DNA of 64,000 nt from Lachnospiraceae bacterium oral taxon 500. Its GTDB lineage: Bacteria; Bacillota; Clostridia; Lachnospirales; Vallitaleaceae. Under the pieces are notes generated by a model that did not search any database, was not told the origin of the DNA, and saw only the letters and a list, made by a program, of their open reading frames with translations. The stretch is taken from positions 1,305,001 to 1,369,000 of the forward strand of contig CP027241.1 in assembly GCA_002999035.1 (NCBI GenBank), written 5' to 3'. Numbering within the stretch: position 1 is the first letter of the stretch; each line of letters begins with the position of its first letter. This document shows, piece after piece, positions 17,854-27,075 of this stretch. The translations under genes and the position numbers were made by a program.

Positions 17854-17916
17854 AAAAAAGATTTTTTTGTTTTGCGCCATTTCTTTAGCCTAAAACAGCG
17901 ATTACAACTATCCGGA

Positions 17917-17977
17917 ACAGTTCAGATAAACTTGTAGGCAGTGAATTACAAATGTTTGCGTTAAGCAAATAGATAGC
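17917..17977 (+). repeat. structured repeat family 1, 3'-truncated copy
   Basis: It begins ACAGTTCAGA, contains a TTGTA...TACAA stem, then the conserved second hairpin TTTGCGTTAAGCAAA followed by TAGATAG. The third hairpin and the right terminal repeat are missing. Confidence 0.7.
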
Positions 17978-18037
17978 AGCCAGAAATAATCGCATGTCTT
18001 TCGCGTTTAAAAAATGAACATTTCTTGCAGATTCAAC

Positions 18038-18066
18038 TTGCAATTAGAATAAGAGCGTGCTATAAT
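18038..18066 (+). promoter_or_regulatory. promoter of murA
   Basis: TTGCAA at 18038-18043, a 17-base spacer, and TATAAT at 18061-18066 with an extended TGC element. Confidence 0.8.
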
Positions 18067-18197
18067 TCAGAGGAATAAAAGCATCGCTCATAAACGGAAC
18101 CAATTCGCTTTTGGTGCGGATGCGGCCGGCCCGAAAGGGCTGTTTGGATGAAGATGAGAGAGCTGAGTCATAAAACAAAAGTTATAGAGGTGAAAAA

Positions 18198-19487
18198 ATG
18201 GAACAATTACTGATTGAGGGCGGAGTCAGACTGAAGGGACAAGTGGAAGTCAGCGGTGCCAAGAATGCGGCTTTGCCGATTTTGGCGGCGGCAACTCTAA
18301 CTCAGGATGTTTGTGTGATCGAAAACGTGCCGAATATTTTAGATATCCAGATTATGATGAAGGGAATCGAATGTCTGGGGGCAAAGGTAACCTATCAGAA
18401 TGGCCGGGTGACGATTGACGGCAGCGGAATTAAGCAGCCGCTGGTGGATTCGGAATATATGCAGCAGATTCGCGGCTCTTATTATTTACTGGGAGCTTTA
18501 TTGGGAAGATTTAAACATGCACAGGTGATTATGCCGGGAGGATGCAATCTGGGAACCCGGCCGATTGACCAGCATATTAAAAGCTTTGAAGCGCTGGGCG
18601 CTCGTACAAAAATTGAACACGGCTTTATTATTGCCAATGAGGAAAAAGCGCCGCTGATCGGTACCTCGATTTATTTGGATATTGCCAGTGTTGGCGCAAC
18701 CATCAACAGCATGATGGCGGCGGTGCTGGCCGAAGGCAGAACGGTGATTGAAAATCCGGCTAAGGAGCCGCATGTTGTGGATTTAGCCAACTTCTTAAAC
18801 AGCATGGGAGCCGATATTAAGGGTGCCGGGACGGATGTGATTCGGATTAAGGGCGTCAGCCGGCTGCACGGCTGCGAATACTCCATTATTCCCGATCAGA
18901 TTGAAGCAGGTACCTTTATGGTGGCAGCGGCTATCACCGGGGGCGATGTAGTGGTGAAAAATCTGATTCCCAAGCATATGGAAGCAATTTCAGCCAAGCT
19001 TTTGGAAATGAATGTCAAATTAGAGGAACGGGAGGACGCGATTCGGGTTTATGTTGACGAACCGCTCAGGCCCTGCAATTTAAAAACTTTGTATTATCCG
19101 GGACTGCCGACCGATATGCAGCCGCAGATGACGGCACTGCTGGCCTTAATCGAAGGAACCAGCATTGTGACCGAAACCGTCTATATCGACCGGTTTCAGT
19201 ATGTAGAAGAGCTTTTGAAAATGGGCGCCGATATCACGGTGGAGGGTAATACCGCCATTATCAAAGGTGTGCCGCGGCTTCTGGCGGCGGACGTAAAGGC
19301 CAAGGATTTACGGGCCGGTGCGGCATTGGTCTTGGCAGGACTGGCAGCACAGGGGCAAACCGGTGTTTTCCACCTGGATTATATTGACCGCGGCTATGAA
19401 CGGATTGAAGAAAAATTGCAGAAATTAGGTGCCAACATCAAGCGGGTTTCCTTTGATAATGTCAAAAGCCAGCTCAGGGTTGTTTAA
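18198..19487 (+). CDS. murA: UDP-N-acetylglucosamine 1-carboxyvinyltransferase
   Basis: 429 residues, normal for MurA. It transfers enolpyruvate from PEP to UDP-GlcNAc, the first committed step of peptidoglycan synthesis in the cytoplasm. Two EPSP-synthase-like lobes are visible. The N-terminal GAKNAALPILAAA element and the active-site loop PGGCNLGTRPID carry catalytic Cys116, so a fosfomycin-sensitive form is expected. The GAGGTG site precedes ATG. It has its own promoter and stands next to the wal locus, which also serves wall metabolism. Confidence 0.96.
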   Translation: MEQLLIEGGVRLKGQVEVSGAKNAALPILAAATLTQDVCVIENVPNILDIQIMMKGIECLGAKVTYQNGRVTIDGSGIKQPLVDSEYMQQIRGSYYLLGALLGRFKHAQVIMPGGCNLGTRPIDQHIKSFEALGARTKIEHGFIIANEEKAPLIGTSIYLDIASVGATINSMMAAVLAEGRTVIENPAKEPHVVDLANFLNSMGADIKGAGTDVIRIKGVSRLHGCEYSIIPDQIEAGTFMVAAAITGGDVVVKNLIPKHMEAISAKLLEMNVKLEEREDAIRVYVDEPLRPCNLKTLYYPGLPTDMQPQMTALLALIEGTSIVTETVYIDRFQYVEELLKMGADITVEGNTAIIKGVPRLLAADVKAKDLRAGAALVLAGLAAQGQTGVFHLDYIDRGYERIEEKLQKLGANIKRVSFDNVKSQLRVV

Positions 19488-19590
19488 TTCGGCAAGGAGA
19501 TGCCGAAGCGGGAAAACGGCTAAAATAAAGGCTTTGTAATAAAGAAGCCGCTGTTTTAGCGAAAAAATGGCAAAAAATAAAGAAAAAAAC

Positions 19591-19619
19591 TTGACAAACC
19601 GCTAAGAAACGGTTATAAA
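19591..19619 (+). promoter_or_regulatory. promoter of hup
   Basis: A perfect TTGACA at 19591-19596, a 17-base spacer, and TATAAA at 19614-19619. It is the strongest promoter match in this part of the window, fitting a highly expressed nucleoid protein. Confidence 0.85.
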
Positions 19620-19694
19620 TAGTATAAGAAGCAAGGTTTGCTTCGGATCTATTATAATTTTTCAATATTTTCAACTTGTACAGGAGGAGTTTAA

Positions 19695-19997
19695 ATGAAC
19701 AAAGCGGAATTAGTTAGCGCAATTGCAGAGAAGGCGGAACTGAGCAAGAAAGACGCGGAAAAAGGCTTAAAGGCTTTTATGGATGTTGTTACCGAAGAGT
19801 TGACCAAGGGTGGAAAAGTACAGTTAGTTGGCTTTGGTAATTTTGAAGTAGCCGAAAGAAAAGAAAGAAAAGGACACAATCCGCAGACCAAACAGCAGAT
19901 TACGATTCCGGCTTCGAAGGCACCGAAGTTCAAAGCTGGTAAGGCTTTAAAGGATGCGGTTAATGTACCGGCTCCGAAATCCAAGAAGAAGAAATAA
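19695..19997 (+). CDS. hup: HU-type nucleoid protein
   Basis: 100 residues. This small basic dimer bends and compacts DNA. It begins MNKAELVSAIAEKAELSKKD, and the DNA-binding arm region contains GFGNFEVAERKERKGHNPQT, as in HU. A lysine-rich tail (KSKKKK) extends slightly past the typical 90-92 residues. The site AGGAGG is strong. As in many Firmicutes it precedes rqcP and divIC, separated here by a hairpin that may reduce read-through. Confidence 0.96.
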   Translation: MNKAELVSAIAEKAELSKKDAEKGLKAFMDVVTEELTKGGKVQLVGFGNFEVAERKERKGHNPQTKQQITIPASKAPKFKAGKALKDAVNVPAPKSKKKK

Positions 19998-20017
19998 GTA
20001 TCTCGAAAAATCATATA

Positions 20018-20055
20018 CAAAAGATCTACCCCGTCGGGATAGGTCTTTTGTCTTT
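20018..20055 (+). terminator. terminator or attenuator between hup and rqcP
   Basis: A 15-bp stem (20018-20032 with 20036-20050, two G-U pairs) has a 3-base loop and is followed by TCTTTTG. The weak T-run suggests partial termination, with some transcription reaching rqcP-divIC. Confidence 0.65.
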
Positions 20056-20088
20056 TGTACGGCCGGCAGCCGGCAGAAAAGAGGCAAG

Positions 20089-20337
20089 ATGAGAATCGAC
20101 AAGTTTTTAAAGGTATCCCGTTTGATTAAACGGCGGACAGTGGCAAATGAAGCGGCATCGGCCGGCCGGGTAAAAATTAACGGTAAGGTGGTCAAGCCAT
20201 CCGAAGAGGTCAAAATCGGCGATATTATTGAGATTGGCTTTGGCCAGAAAAGCGTTAAGGCTGAGGTATTATCAATCAGTAATGTCATCCGCAAAGAAGA
20301 AGCCGATGGCATGATCCGGTATTTATCGGGAGAATAA
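20089..20337 (+). CDS. rqcP: S4-domain RNA-binding protein RqcP (YabO)
   Basis: 82 residues, almost entirely an S4 domain: MRIDKFLKVSRLIKRRTVAN, followed by GRVKINGK and a basic C-terminus. RqcP works with RqcH on the obstructed 50S subunit to add alanine tails during ribosome quality control. ATG 20089 follows GAGGCAAG; an upstream in-frame start would read through the hairpin. The RBS of divIC lies within its last codons. In sporeformers yabP and yabQ come next; here divIC follows at once. Confidence 0.9.
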   Translation: MRIDKFLKVSRLIKRRTVANEAASAGRVKINGKVVKPSEEVKIGDIIEIGFGQKSVKAEVLSISNVIRKEEADGMIRYLSGE

Positions 20338-20340
20338 GCT

Positions 20341-20622
20341 ATGGGAAAAATCAGACGGTCTAAAATCTATATTTTGTTTGTGATCAGCGTCTTAACAGTC
20401 GTGGCCGGTGTTCAGCTGGTCAATCTGTTCCATCAGTACAATGAAAAAGAGGGTGAAGCCCAAGCGCTCAGGGAAAAAATCCGGATGGAAAACGAAAAGA
20501 ATCTGCAGCTGAAGGAATATGAACAATATATGCAGTCAGACGCTTTTATCGAGGAAAAGGCCAGAGAAGAGTTTAACCTGATCAAAGACGGCGAAGAAGT
20601 CTATATTTTGAAAAAAGAGTAA
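20341..20622 (+). CDS. divIC: septum formation initiator DivIC/FtsB-like
   Basis: 93 residues. A short cytoplasmic N-terminus, one membrane helix (about 9-28) and an extracellular coiled coil (about 30-70) rich in E, K and L form the DivIC/FtsB layout. It links FtsL and FtsQ/DivIB in the divisome. A GGAG site lies at the end of rqcP. The gene starts three bases after rqcP and is followed by tilS after 11 bases, so rqcP-divIC-tilS probably share a transcript. Confidence 0.88.
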   Translation: MGKIRRSKIYILFVISVLTVVAGVQLVNLFHQYNEKEGEAQALREKIRMENEKNLQLKEYEQYMQSDAFIEEKAREEFNLIKDGEEVYILKKE

Positions 20623-20633
20623 GGACGAAACAC

Positions 20634-21635
20634 ATGCAAAATCATAAGAAAATACCAGAAAGGATTTTGGCGGCGCAGTTGATCTTGTCGGGAGAGGCGA
20701 TATTAGCCGGATTTTCCGGCGGCAGTGACAGCGCGGCGCTTTGTCATGCTCTGGCCGGACTGCGGGCAGAGCTTGGTTTTTCTTTGGAGCTTTTTTATGT
20801 GCAGCATGGTTTAAGGGATGAAGAAAGCCGATCGGAAGAAGAGTTTGTTCGGGACTGGGCCAAGCGCTATAACTGCCCGATTAGCGTTCAAAGCGTGAAC
20901 GTAAGAGAATTGGCTGCCCGGCAGAAGCTGTCAATTGAAACGGCAGCCCGGCGGCTGCGCTATCAGGCTTTTGCGCAAAAGGCGAAAACCGGAGGCTTTG
21001 ATAAGGTCGCTTTGGCGCATCATGCCAAAGATCAGGCCGAAACCGTACTGTTGCATTTTTTACGGGGGAGCGGTGTGGACGGGCTCACCGGGATGAAACC
21101 GCAAAACGGGATTTATATCCGGCCGCTGCTGTCGGCGGGAAAAGAAGAAATTGAAAATTATTTACAAAGCGAAAAAGTTCCCTGGCGACAGGATTCTTCA
21201 AATGAAGATTGCCGGTACCGGCGCAATCGGGTGCGGCAGGAGTTGCTGCCGTATTTGCAGACGGCGTTTAACCCCAATTTAGTTCAGACTTTAACGCAGA
21301 CCGCCGGACAAATGCGGGATTTGCAGGAATATTTAAAAGAACAGACGGAAAAGGAGTTTGCTTTGACCGGCTGCTGTCAAGACGGACGGGTGGTACTGGC
21401 GGGCAAACGTCTGAAAGAGCTTTTGCCTTATATGCAGCAAATGCTGATTCGGCGAGCGGTTCAGGCAGCCAAGGGTGATACCGTCAACTTGGAAGCGGTG
21501 CATGTGGCGCGGGCACTGTCATTGCTGGCCAAAGAAAACGGCAAACAGGAGGATTTGGTCGAATCTTGGCGGGTAAAAAAAGAGCGGGGCGATTTGGTCT
21601 TTTTCCAGGCATTTTTGCCCGGAGATCAATGTTAG
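20634..21635 (+). CDS. tilS: tRNA(Ile)-lysidine synthase
   Basis: 333 residues. It ligates lysine to C34 of the CAU-anticodon isoleucine tRNA so that AUA is read correctly; it is essential. The PP-loop motif FSGGSDSAAL (about 24-33) and HHAKDQAETVLL (near 127) mark the ATP-pyrophosphatase domain, followed by a TilS substrate-binding region. It is shorter than the Bacillus enzyme of about 470 residues and appears to lack the C-terminal domain; short forms are known. AAGGACG precedes the ATG. Position between divIC and hpt-ftsH is conserved in Firmicutes. Confidence 0.92.
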   Translation: MQNHKKIPERILAAQLILSGEAILAGFSGGSDSAALCHALAGLRAELGFSLELFYVQHGLRDEESRSEEEFVRDWAKRYNCPISVQSVNVRELAARQKLSIETAARRLRYQAFAQKAKTGGFDKVALAHHAKDQAETVLLHFLRGSGVDGLTGMKPQNGIYIRPLLSAGKEEIENYLQSEKVPWRQDSSNEDCRYRRNRVRQELLPYLQTAFNPNLVQTLTQTAGQMRDLQEYLKEQTEKEFALTGCCQDGRVVLAGKRLKELLPYMQQMLIRRAVQAAKGDTVNLEAVHVARALSLLAKENGKQEDLVESWRVKKERGDLVFFQAFLPGDQC

Positions 21636-21935
21636 GAATAATACACTAAACCATTTTGTTTGAAAGGACAAATTCCGGTTTTGATTTGATTTTATTTTAA
21701 CAAATATTTAAGACTGTTTTTTATGAATGGCATGCACAAAGTTGATTTCCGTGCTTGACATATCTGGCTGGAAAAGGTATATTTAAATAATTGAAGATTT
21801 TAAAAAAATTAGGGTTACAGTTCAGACAAACCATTTGTAATTCGTCAAAACTGAATTTCGGTGAATTACGCATGCGGGCGTTAAGCAAATAGATGTATGC
21901 TTGTCTGAACGAATAACTATCGTAGGAGGACAGGC
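21636..21935. other. intergenic region upstream of hpt
   Basis: 300 AT-rich bases. The only clear element is a family 1 repeat at 21817-21910, ending 25 bases before hpt. No good terminator for tilS or promoter for hpt was found. Confidence 0.45.
21817..21910 (+). repeat. structured repeat family 1, copy upstream of hpt
   Basis: The left end is ACAGTTCAGACAAA and the right end is GCTTGTCTGAAC. Hairpin 1 pairs GTAATTC with GAATTAC. The GCGTTAAGCAAATAGAT motif is present. The third hairpin is reduced, giving 94 bp instead of about 140. Confidence 0.75.
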
Positions 21936-22463
21936 ATGTCAGGCATTAAAATTAAAGAAAGAATAGCAAGAGAAACCATAGAAGCCAGAATCAAAGAATT
22001 GGGCAAGCAGATTAGCCGTGACTATGCGGACACAGGTGTGCATCTGGTCTGCATTTTAAAGGGTGCGTTCATGTTCATGAGCGATTTGGCCAAGGAGCTG
22101 ACCTGCCCGGTAACGGTTGATTTTATGGCGGTCAGCAGCTATGAGGATCAGTTGGAAAGCACCGGTATTGTCAAAATCGTAAAAGATTTAGACGGCAGTA
22201 TTGAAGGCAAACATGTGCTGATTATTGAAGATATCATTGATTCCGGGCGAACGCTCCATTATTTGATGGAGATTTTAGCCAAGCGCAATCCCGCTTCCAT
22301 TCGGTTGGCGGCTCTTTTGGATAAAGCACCCCGGCGGGTAATTCCGATTGAGGTGGCTTATTGCGGTTTTCAGATTGAAGACTTTTTTGTGCTGGGATAT
22401 GGCCTTGATTATTTGCAAAAATATCGTAATTTACCATATATCGGCGAATTAGTAGAGGAGTAA
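21936..22463 (+). CDS. hpt: hypoxanthine-guanine phosphoribosyltransferase
   Basis: 175 residues. It salvages hypoxanthine or guanine with PRPP to IMP or GMP. The PRPP-binding motif IIEDIIDSGRTL lies near 96-107, and the LLDKAPRR and DFFVLGYGLDY elements fit the family. The TAGGAGG site is strong. In Firmicutes hpt commonly lies between tilS and ftsH, as here. A family 1 repeat occupies its upstream region. Confidence 0.94.
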   Translation: MSGIKIKERIARETIEARIKELGKQISRDYADTGVHLVCILKGAFMFMSDLAKELTCPVTVDFMAVSSYEDQLESTGIVKIVKDLDGSIEGKHVLIIEDIIDSGRTLHYLMEILAKRNPASIRLAALLDKAPRRVIPIEVAYCGFQIEDFFVLGYGLDYLQKYRNLPYIGELVEE

Positions 22464-22539
22464 ACAAAGCTTTGGTGTCCGGCCGGTGGCGAAGGCTCGA
22501 GGCCGGCAGGGCGGAGTGGTTTTCAGAAAGGAGAACTAG

Positions 22540-24507
22540 GTGAATAAGAACTTACGTGGGTTTGGCTTCTACGCGATCTTATTGGTGGTACTGTTTGCCG
22601 CTGCTTATTTCGCGCAGTCAACGCAAACCGCAGTAAATGAAATTAATTACGGCCAAATGGAACTGGCTCGGGATATTGATAAAGGCAATGTGGTGAAAAT
22701 CATCATTTATCCGAGCGAATATATTCCGACCGGCCGGGCAGTTGTGTATTTTAAAGATCCGACCATCGCAGCAGCCGAGATTAACCTGCCCAATACTCAG
22801 GAATTTGAGAAGGAAATGCTGGCCAAAAATATCGGCACTTATATGGCCGAGGTGCAAAAGGCCAGTCAATTTTGGAGCATGGCGCCGATGGTGCTGACCT
22901 TTGTTTCGGTTCTTTTCCTGTTGATTTTTGTGATGAGCCAGGCTCAGGGCGGAGGGGGCTCTAAGATTATGTCGTTTGGCCGCAGCCGGGCGCGAAAATC
23001 CAGTGATAAGGATAAAAAGGTTACTTTTCAGGATGTGGCCGGTTTAGAGGAAGAAAAAGAGGATTTAAAGGAGATTGTTGAGTTTTTGATGAATCCGCAG
23101 AAGTTTTCCGCACTGGGTGCGCGGATTCCCAAAGGCGTGCTGCTGGTCGGCCCTCCGGGTACCGGTAAAACACTTTTAGCTAAGGCGGTGGCTGGAGAAG
23201 CGAAAGTGCCGTTCTTTAGTATTTCCGGTTCGGACTTTGTGGAAATGTTTGTCGGTGTCGGTGCTTCCCGAGTTCGGGATTTATTTGACGAAGCCAAGAA
23301 GCACTCGCCCTGTATTGTTTTTATTGACGAGATTGATGCGGTCGGACGCCGGCGCGGAGCCGGACTGGGCGGCGGGCATGATGAAAGAGAGCAGACGCTC
23401 AATCAGCTTTTGGTTGAAATGGACGGCTTCGGCATCAATGAAGGCGTAATCGTGATTGCAGCCACCAACCGGGTGGATATCTTAGACCCGGCACTGCTGC
23501 GGCCGGGGCGGTTTGACCGGCAGGTTACGGTCGGTCGGCCGGATGTCAAGGGTCGGGAGGAAATTTTGAAGGTTCATGCCAAGGGCAAGCCCTTGTCGGA
23601 TAATGTGGATTTAAAAGAAGTGGCCAGAACAACCGCCGGTTTTACCGGCGCGGACTTGGAAAATCTCTTGAACGAAGCGGCGATTTTTGCCGCCCGCAAG
23701 GGTGCGCGCGTGGTCAGTCAGGATAATCTGCGCGAAGCTTTTGTTAAAGTCGGGATTGGTACGGAAAAGCGTTCCCGCATCATCAGTGAAAAGGAAAAGC
23801 GGATTACCGCCTATCATGAGGCGGGACATGCCATTATTCATCAGGTTTTACCGAACATTGACTCGGTGCACAGCATTTCCATCATTCCCACCGGTTTTGC
23901 CGGCGGCTATACTATGCCGATGCCGAAGAAGGACGAAATGTATATGACCAAGTCGAAGATGGAGCAGGAAATTGTGGCTCTCTTAGGCGGCCGGGCGGCG
24001 GAAGCGCTGATTATCGGCGATATCACCACCGGTGCATCCAATGATATTGAAAGAGCAACCAAGATTGCCCGCAATATGGTGGTGCGCTACGGGATGAGCG
24101 ATGTGATCGGGCCGATTCTTTTGGGCGAGGATGAAGATGAGGTCTTTATCGGCCGGGATTGGGGGCATACCCGCAATTACGGCGAAAATATTGCCGGTTT
24201 GATTGATGAGGAAATTAAACGGATTGTAACGGATGCTTATCAGGAAGCAACCGATATTTTGGAGAAATACATTGATGTGCTGCATGCGACGGCGAAGCTT
24301 CTGATTGAAAATGAAAAAGTCTACCGCGAGCAGTTCGTTGCCTTGTTCGGCGATCGGCTGCCCAAGGAAGAAGAGGAAGAGATGCATACCTCTTTAAAGG
24401 AGCAGACCGAAGCACTGCGTCGGGCAAAGGAAGAAAAGGCGAATAATGACTTTATGCCTGATCTCGGCGGTGCGGATTTGGCTCCCGGAGAAAATAATCA
24501 GGAATAA
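22540..24507 (+). CDS. ftsH: ATP-dependent zinc metalloprotease FtsH
   Basis: 655 residues. This membrane-anchored hexameric AAA protease degrades misfolded membrane proteins and regulators. Helix 1 (about 10-25), an extracytoplasmic loop and helix 2 (about 113-133) precede the AAA domain: Walker A GPPGTGKT (204-211), Walker [14 protein letters not shown] near 310. The zinc site HEAGH is at 426-430. The tail is charged and acidic. The start is GTG 22540, 6 bases after AAAGGAG, with no competing ATG. It ends the conserved rqcP-to-ftsH block. Confidence 0.97.
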   Translation: MNKNLRGFGFYAILLVVLFAAAYFAQSTQTAVNEINYGQMELARDIDKGNVVKIIIYPSEYIPTGRAVVYFKDPTIAAAEINLPNTQEFEKEMLAKNIGTYMAEVQKASQFWSMAPMVLTFVSVLFLLIFVMSQAQGGGGSKIMSFGRSRARKSSDKDKKVTFQDVAGLEEEKEDLKEIVEFLMNPQKFSALGARIPKGVLLVGPPGTGKTLLAKAVAGEAKVPFFSISGSDFVEMFVGVGASRVRDLFDEAKKHSPCIVFIDEIDAVGRRRGAGLGGGHDEREQTLNQLLVEMDGFGINEGVIVIAATNRVDILDPALLRPGRFDRQVTVGRPDVKGREEILKVHAKGKPLSDNVDLKEVARTTAGFTGADLENLLNEAAIFAARKGARVVSQDNLREAFVKVGIGTEKRSRIISEKEKRITAYHEAGHAIIHQVLPNIDSVHSISIIPTGFAGGYTMPMPKKDEMYMTKSKMEQEIVALLGGRAAEALIIGDITTGASNDIERATKIARNMVVRYGMSDVIGPILLGEDEDEVFIGRDWGHTRNYGENIAGLIDEEIKRIVTDAYQEATDILEKYIDVLHATAKLLIENEKVYREQFVALFGDRLPKEEEEEMHTSLKEQTEALRRAKEEKANNDFMPDLGGADLAPGENNQE

Positions 24508-24515
24508 AAGAGGAC

Positions 24516-24545
24516 AGCAAGCGTCGGAGAAAACTCCGGCGTTTG
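24516..24545 (+). terminator. probable ftsH terminator
   Basis: AAGCGTCGGAG pairs with CTCCGGCGTTT around an AAAA loop (two G-U pairs). It is followed by GTTATGT rather than a clean T-run, so efficiency is uncertain. Confidence 0.55.
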
Positions 24546-24740
24546 TTATGTCATGATTTTTGAATTCCGTTACCGGTGTGGTTCGTGGTGACTAAGCGGG
24601 AGCGGCCGAATAGATAAAATTCACAAAAGCGGCTGCGAATCAAAAGGAGATTTGTTTAGAATTTAACTTCCTTAAAAAAATGCTCAAAGAAACTTTTGGA
24701 ATTAAAAAAAGTTTGGGCAGACTTTTGCCGGCCGGGGTGC

Positions 24741-24850
24741 TATAATACAAACATACCTCAATAGAGTATTAAGTTTTTACTACCCCAAAAAAACAAAATA
24801 CCTTCTCCTTAAAACTGCCTGTCCAGTAATGGAACAGGCAGTTTTGTTGT
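24741..24850 (+). ncRNA. candidate small RNA of about 100 nt
   Basis: An extended -10, TGCTATAAT, ends at 24746. About 65 bases downstream a 12-bp hairpin (AAAACTGCCTGT at 24811-24822 with its complement at 24834-24845) is followed by TTTTGTTGT. The interval has no start codon with a ribosome binding site. A promoter plus terminator within 110 bases of an otherwise empty gap suggests a short independent transcript. I do not recognise an Rfam-type family. Confidence 0.4.
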
Positions 24851-25008
24851 ATACCCGCAAATTACCGCAAAGAATTCGTTGCAATCCATTTTTTCTCAAA
24901 GCATAATTATTTTGCATTTGGACGCATGAAATGGCTTGCCGGAACGGTAACGCCGGAGCCCGTGCGGTAACAAAGGGAAAATTGATTGCTGCCGGAATAG
25001 GAGTATGC

Positions 25009-25014
25009 TATAAT
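25009..25014 (+). promoter_or_regulatory. -10 of engB promoter
   Basis: TATAAT preceded by TGC forms an extended -10. TTGATT at 24982-24987 is 21 bases upstream, too far for a good -35. Confidence 0.5.
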
Positions 25015-25060
25015 CGGCTTAGAAAATCAGATGAAATCAAATAAGGAAAGGAAATAGAAA

Positions 25061-25654
25061 ATGATAGTAAATAACGCTTCGCTGGCGGCAGTGGGAGTAA
25101 AGGAAGAACAATACCCCCAGACCGGCCTGCCGGAAATCGCCATGGCCGGCAAATCAAATGTCGGCAAGTCGTCACTGATTAACACACTTCTGCGGCGGAA
25201 AGCGCTGGCTCGGACTTCCTCGCAGCCCGGCAAGACGCAGACGATTAATTTTTATCAGGTCGAGAACCTGTTTTATTTTGTGGATCTGCCCGGTTACGGC
25301 TATGCCAAAGTGTCCAAAACCGAGCGGGAGCGCTGGGCGAAGATGATTGATGATTATCTGCATACCCGGCAGACGCTGCTGCAAGTCATTTTGCTGGTAG
25401 ACGGCCGCCATGAGCCGTCGGCCAACGATGTGCAGATGCTGGAGTGGATTCGCTCGTTTGGCTATGCGCCGACCGTGATTGCAACCAAAATGGACAAAAT
25501 GGGCAAACAGCAGCAGGCCAAAGCACTGAAGCTGATTCGCCAGACTCTGCAGCTGGAAAGCGACCAGCTGTTTCCTTTTTCGGCACTGACCAAAGACGGA
25601 ACCGAACCGATTTGGGAAATGCTGGATAAACTGCTGATCAAAGCAGCAGACTGA
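25061..25654 (+). CDS. engB: ribosome-biogenesis GTPase EngB (YsxC/YihA)
   Basis: 197 residues. This TRAFAC GTPase is needed for late 50S assembly. The G motifs are clear: G1 GKSNVGKSSL near 32-41, G3 DLPGYGYA near 74-81, G4 TKMDK near 145, and SALTKDG as G5. AAGGAAAG precedes the ATG. It is convergent with the DUF4143 ATPase at 25671, only 16 bases away, with no visible terminator between them. Confidence 0.95.
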   Translation: MIVNNASLAAVGVKEEQYPQTGLPEIAMAGKSNVGKSSLINTLLRRKALARTSSQPGKTQTINFYQVENLFYFVDLPGYGYAKVSKTERERWAKMIDDYLHTRQTLLQVILLVDGRHEPSANDVQMLEWIRSFGYAPTVIATKMDKMGKQQQAKALKLIRQTLQLESDQLFPFSALTKDGTEPIWEMLDKLLIKAAD

Positions 25655-25670
25655 AAGGAATAAGCCGCAT

Positions 25671-26885
25671 TTAGTTCCATTCTTTCATCAGGAGAAAATT
25701 GCGGATATTTTGATGTTTAATGCCATTGCGGCTCATATCAAACTCATCCAGTGAAATGACATATTTTGGAAAATTATCACGGACAGTATCATATACACCA
25801 AATTCACGAGTAATGGTTTCCTCAGAGGAAAGCAGATAAGAAACTTGAATATATAGCTTTTGACCGTGCTGACTGCCCACAAAATCAATCTCTTTACTGC
25901 CGACTTTGCCGACAGTCACTTGATAGCCCCGACGCAGCATTTCCAGATAAATAATATTTTCCAGAATGAGATTGATTTCTTTGGTGTTGCCGCCGAAAAC
26001 AGCCTCGCGTACGCCGTGGTCAGCAATATAGTATTTTTCGGTAGATGCAAGAAGCTGTTTGCCCTGTAAATCCTCACGTTTTACGGGATAGAACAAATAA
26101 GCGTCACAGCAGTATTTGAGATAATTTAAAATCGTTTCCGGTGCTACGGTGCGCTGCTCGTGTTTAAAAAACTTGGCAAGAGAGGAAGCGGAAAAGGGCG
26201 TGCCGATACTGGACATAACATAGGTGATGATGCGTTCCAGTAGGTCGGCATCGCGGATTTTGTTTCGCTGTACAATATCTTTGAGCTGAACCGAGTTAAA
26301 CAGATCGCACAGATATTGCTTTGACGGTGCGTCTGCATAGTGCAGATTGGCCAGATAAGGCATACCGCCAGACAGAATATATTTTTGGAAGCATTTGGCA
26401 ACCGGTTCTTCCGGTGCGGTCAGTCGGTACAACTCGATAAACTCTGCAAAAGAGAATGGATAGATAACAAACTCCACATAACGGCCACCCAGATAGGTTG
26501 CCAGTTCACCGGATAAGAGTCTGGCATTGGAGCCGGTGATATAAATATCACAGTTTAAAGAAAGCCGCAGAGAATTGATACATTTTTCCCAGTCTTTCAC
26601 TTCCTGAATTTCATCAAAGAATAAATAAACCTTGCCCTCGATTGCGGCGGCTCGTTGAGTGATTTCATCATGCAGAGCGGCCGCTGTCTGCAAATGAGCA
26701 TAGCGCATATCTTCAAAGTTGACCGAGATAAACTGACAAGGGTGGATGCCGCTTTCACTTAATTCCTGCTTTATTAATTCCAGCATAACCGATTTGCCGC
26801 AGCGCCGAATACCGGTCATCACTTTAATCAGTTCTGTTCCGATGAACGGACGAATACGGCTCATATATAGTTCCCGTTTAATCAT
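25671..26885 (-). CDS. AAA ATPase, DUF4143 family (second copy)
   Basis: 404 residues. Walker A is GIRRCGKSVMLE (about 26-37) and Walker B VYLFFDEIQEV near 88-98. ATPase sensor residues follow, and a DUF4143 C-terminal region contains EIDFVGSQHGQKLYIQV near 339-355. It belongs to the same family as the gene at 16470-17723, with the same GIRRCGKS loop, but is clearly diverged. ATG 26885 lies 8 bases after AGGAGG. Palindromic sequences occur upstream (26963-27021), but not the 50-mers that flank the first copy. Function is unsettled for the family. Confidence 0.87.
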   Translation of the reverse strand: MIKRELYMSRIRPFIGTELIKVMTGIRRCGKSVMLELIKQELSESGIHPCQFISVNFEDMRYAHLQTAAALHDEITQRAAAIEGKVYLFFDEIQEVKDWEKCINSLRLSLNCDIYITGSNARLLSGELATYLGGRYVEFVIYPFSFAEFIELYRLTAPEEPVAKCFQKYILSGGMPYLANLHYADAPSKQYLCDLFNSVQLKDIVQRNKIRDADLLERIITYVMSSIGTPFSASSLAKFFKHEQRTVAPETILNYLKYCCDAYLFYPVKREDLQGKQLLASTEKYYIADHGVREAVFGGNTKEINLILENIIYLEMLRRGYQVTVGKVGSKEIDFVGSQHGQKLYIQVSYLLSSEETITREFGVYDTVRDNFPKYVISLDEFDMSRNGIKHQNIRNFLLMKEWN

Positions 26886-26962
26886 CAAGAGCGCCTCCTT
26901 TTCCTGCGGTTTCAGCTTGCTATTATCATAAATGTATTTAAGTGAAATGAAATTTTCAAGAT

Positions 26963-27021
26963 GGTTAGCTTATATTGCCTATGCGAAAGCTCGCTTTCAG
27001 TATAGGCAAATACAGCTAATC
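26963..27021. repeat. imperfect palindrome upstream of second ATPase
   Basis: GGTTAGCT...GCCTAT at the left is mirrored by ATAGGC...AGCTAATC at the right, around a GCGAAAGCTCGCTTTC core that is itself a hairpin. It resembles the third hairpin of family 1 in style but lacks its termini. Confidence 0.55.
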
Positions 27022-27075
27022 ATCAATGTCGTTTTATATGCTTATAAAATAGCACAGTTACAACTGAAAAACAAT

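Larger units (their letters stand above)
17724..18197. other. intergenic region: repeats and murA promoter
   Basis: These 474 bases hold a partial and a full family 3 repeat (17750-17777, 17804-17853), a truncated family 1 repeat (17917-17977), the murA promoter (18038-18066) and a leader of about 125 bases. No gene is seen. Confidence 0.5.
24508..25060. other. intergenic region with hairpins and possible small RNA
   Basis: These 553 bases hold a GC hairpin just after ftsH (24516-24541), an extended -10 and hairpin pair that may form a short RNA (24741-24850), a stretch at about 24855-24950 with traces of family 1 sequence (AATGGCTTGCCGGAAC), and the engB promoter. No protein gene is seen. 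Confidence 0.5.
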
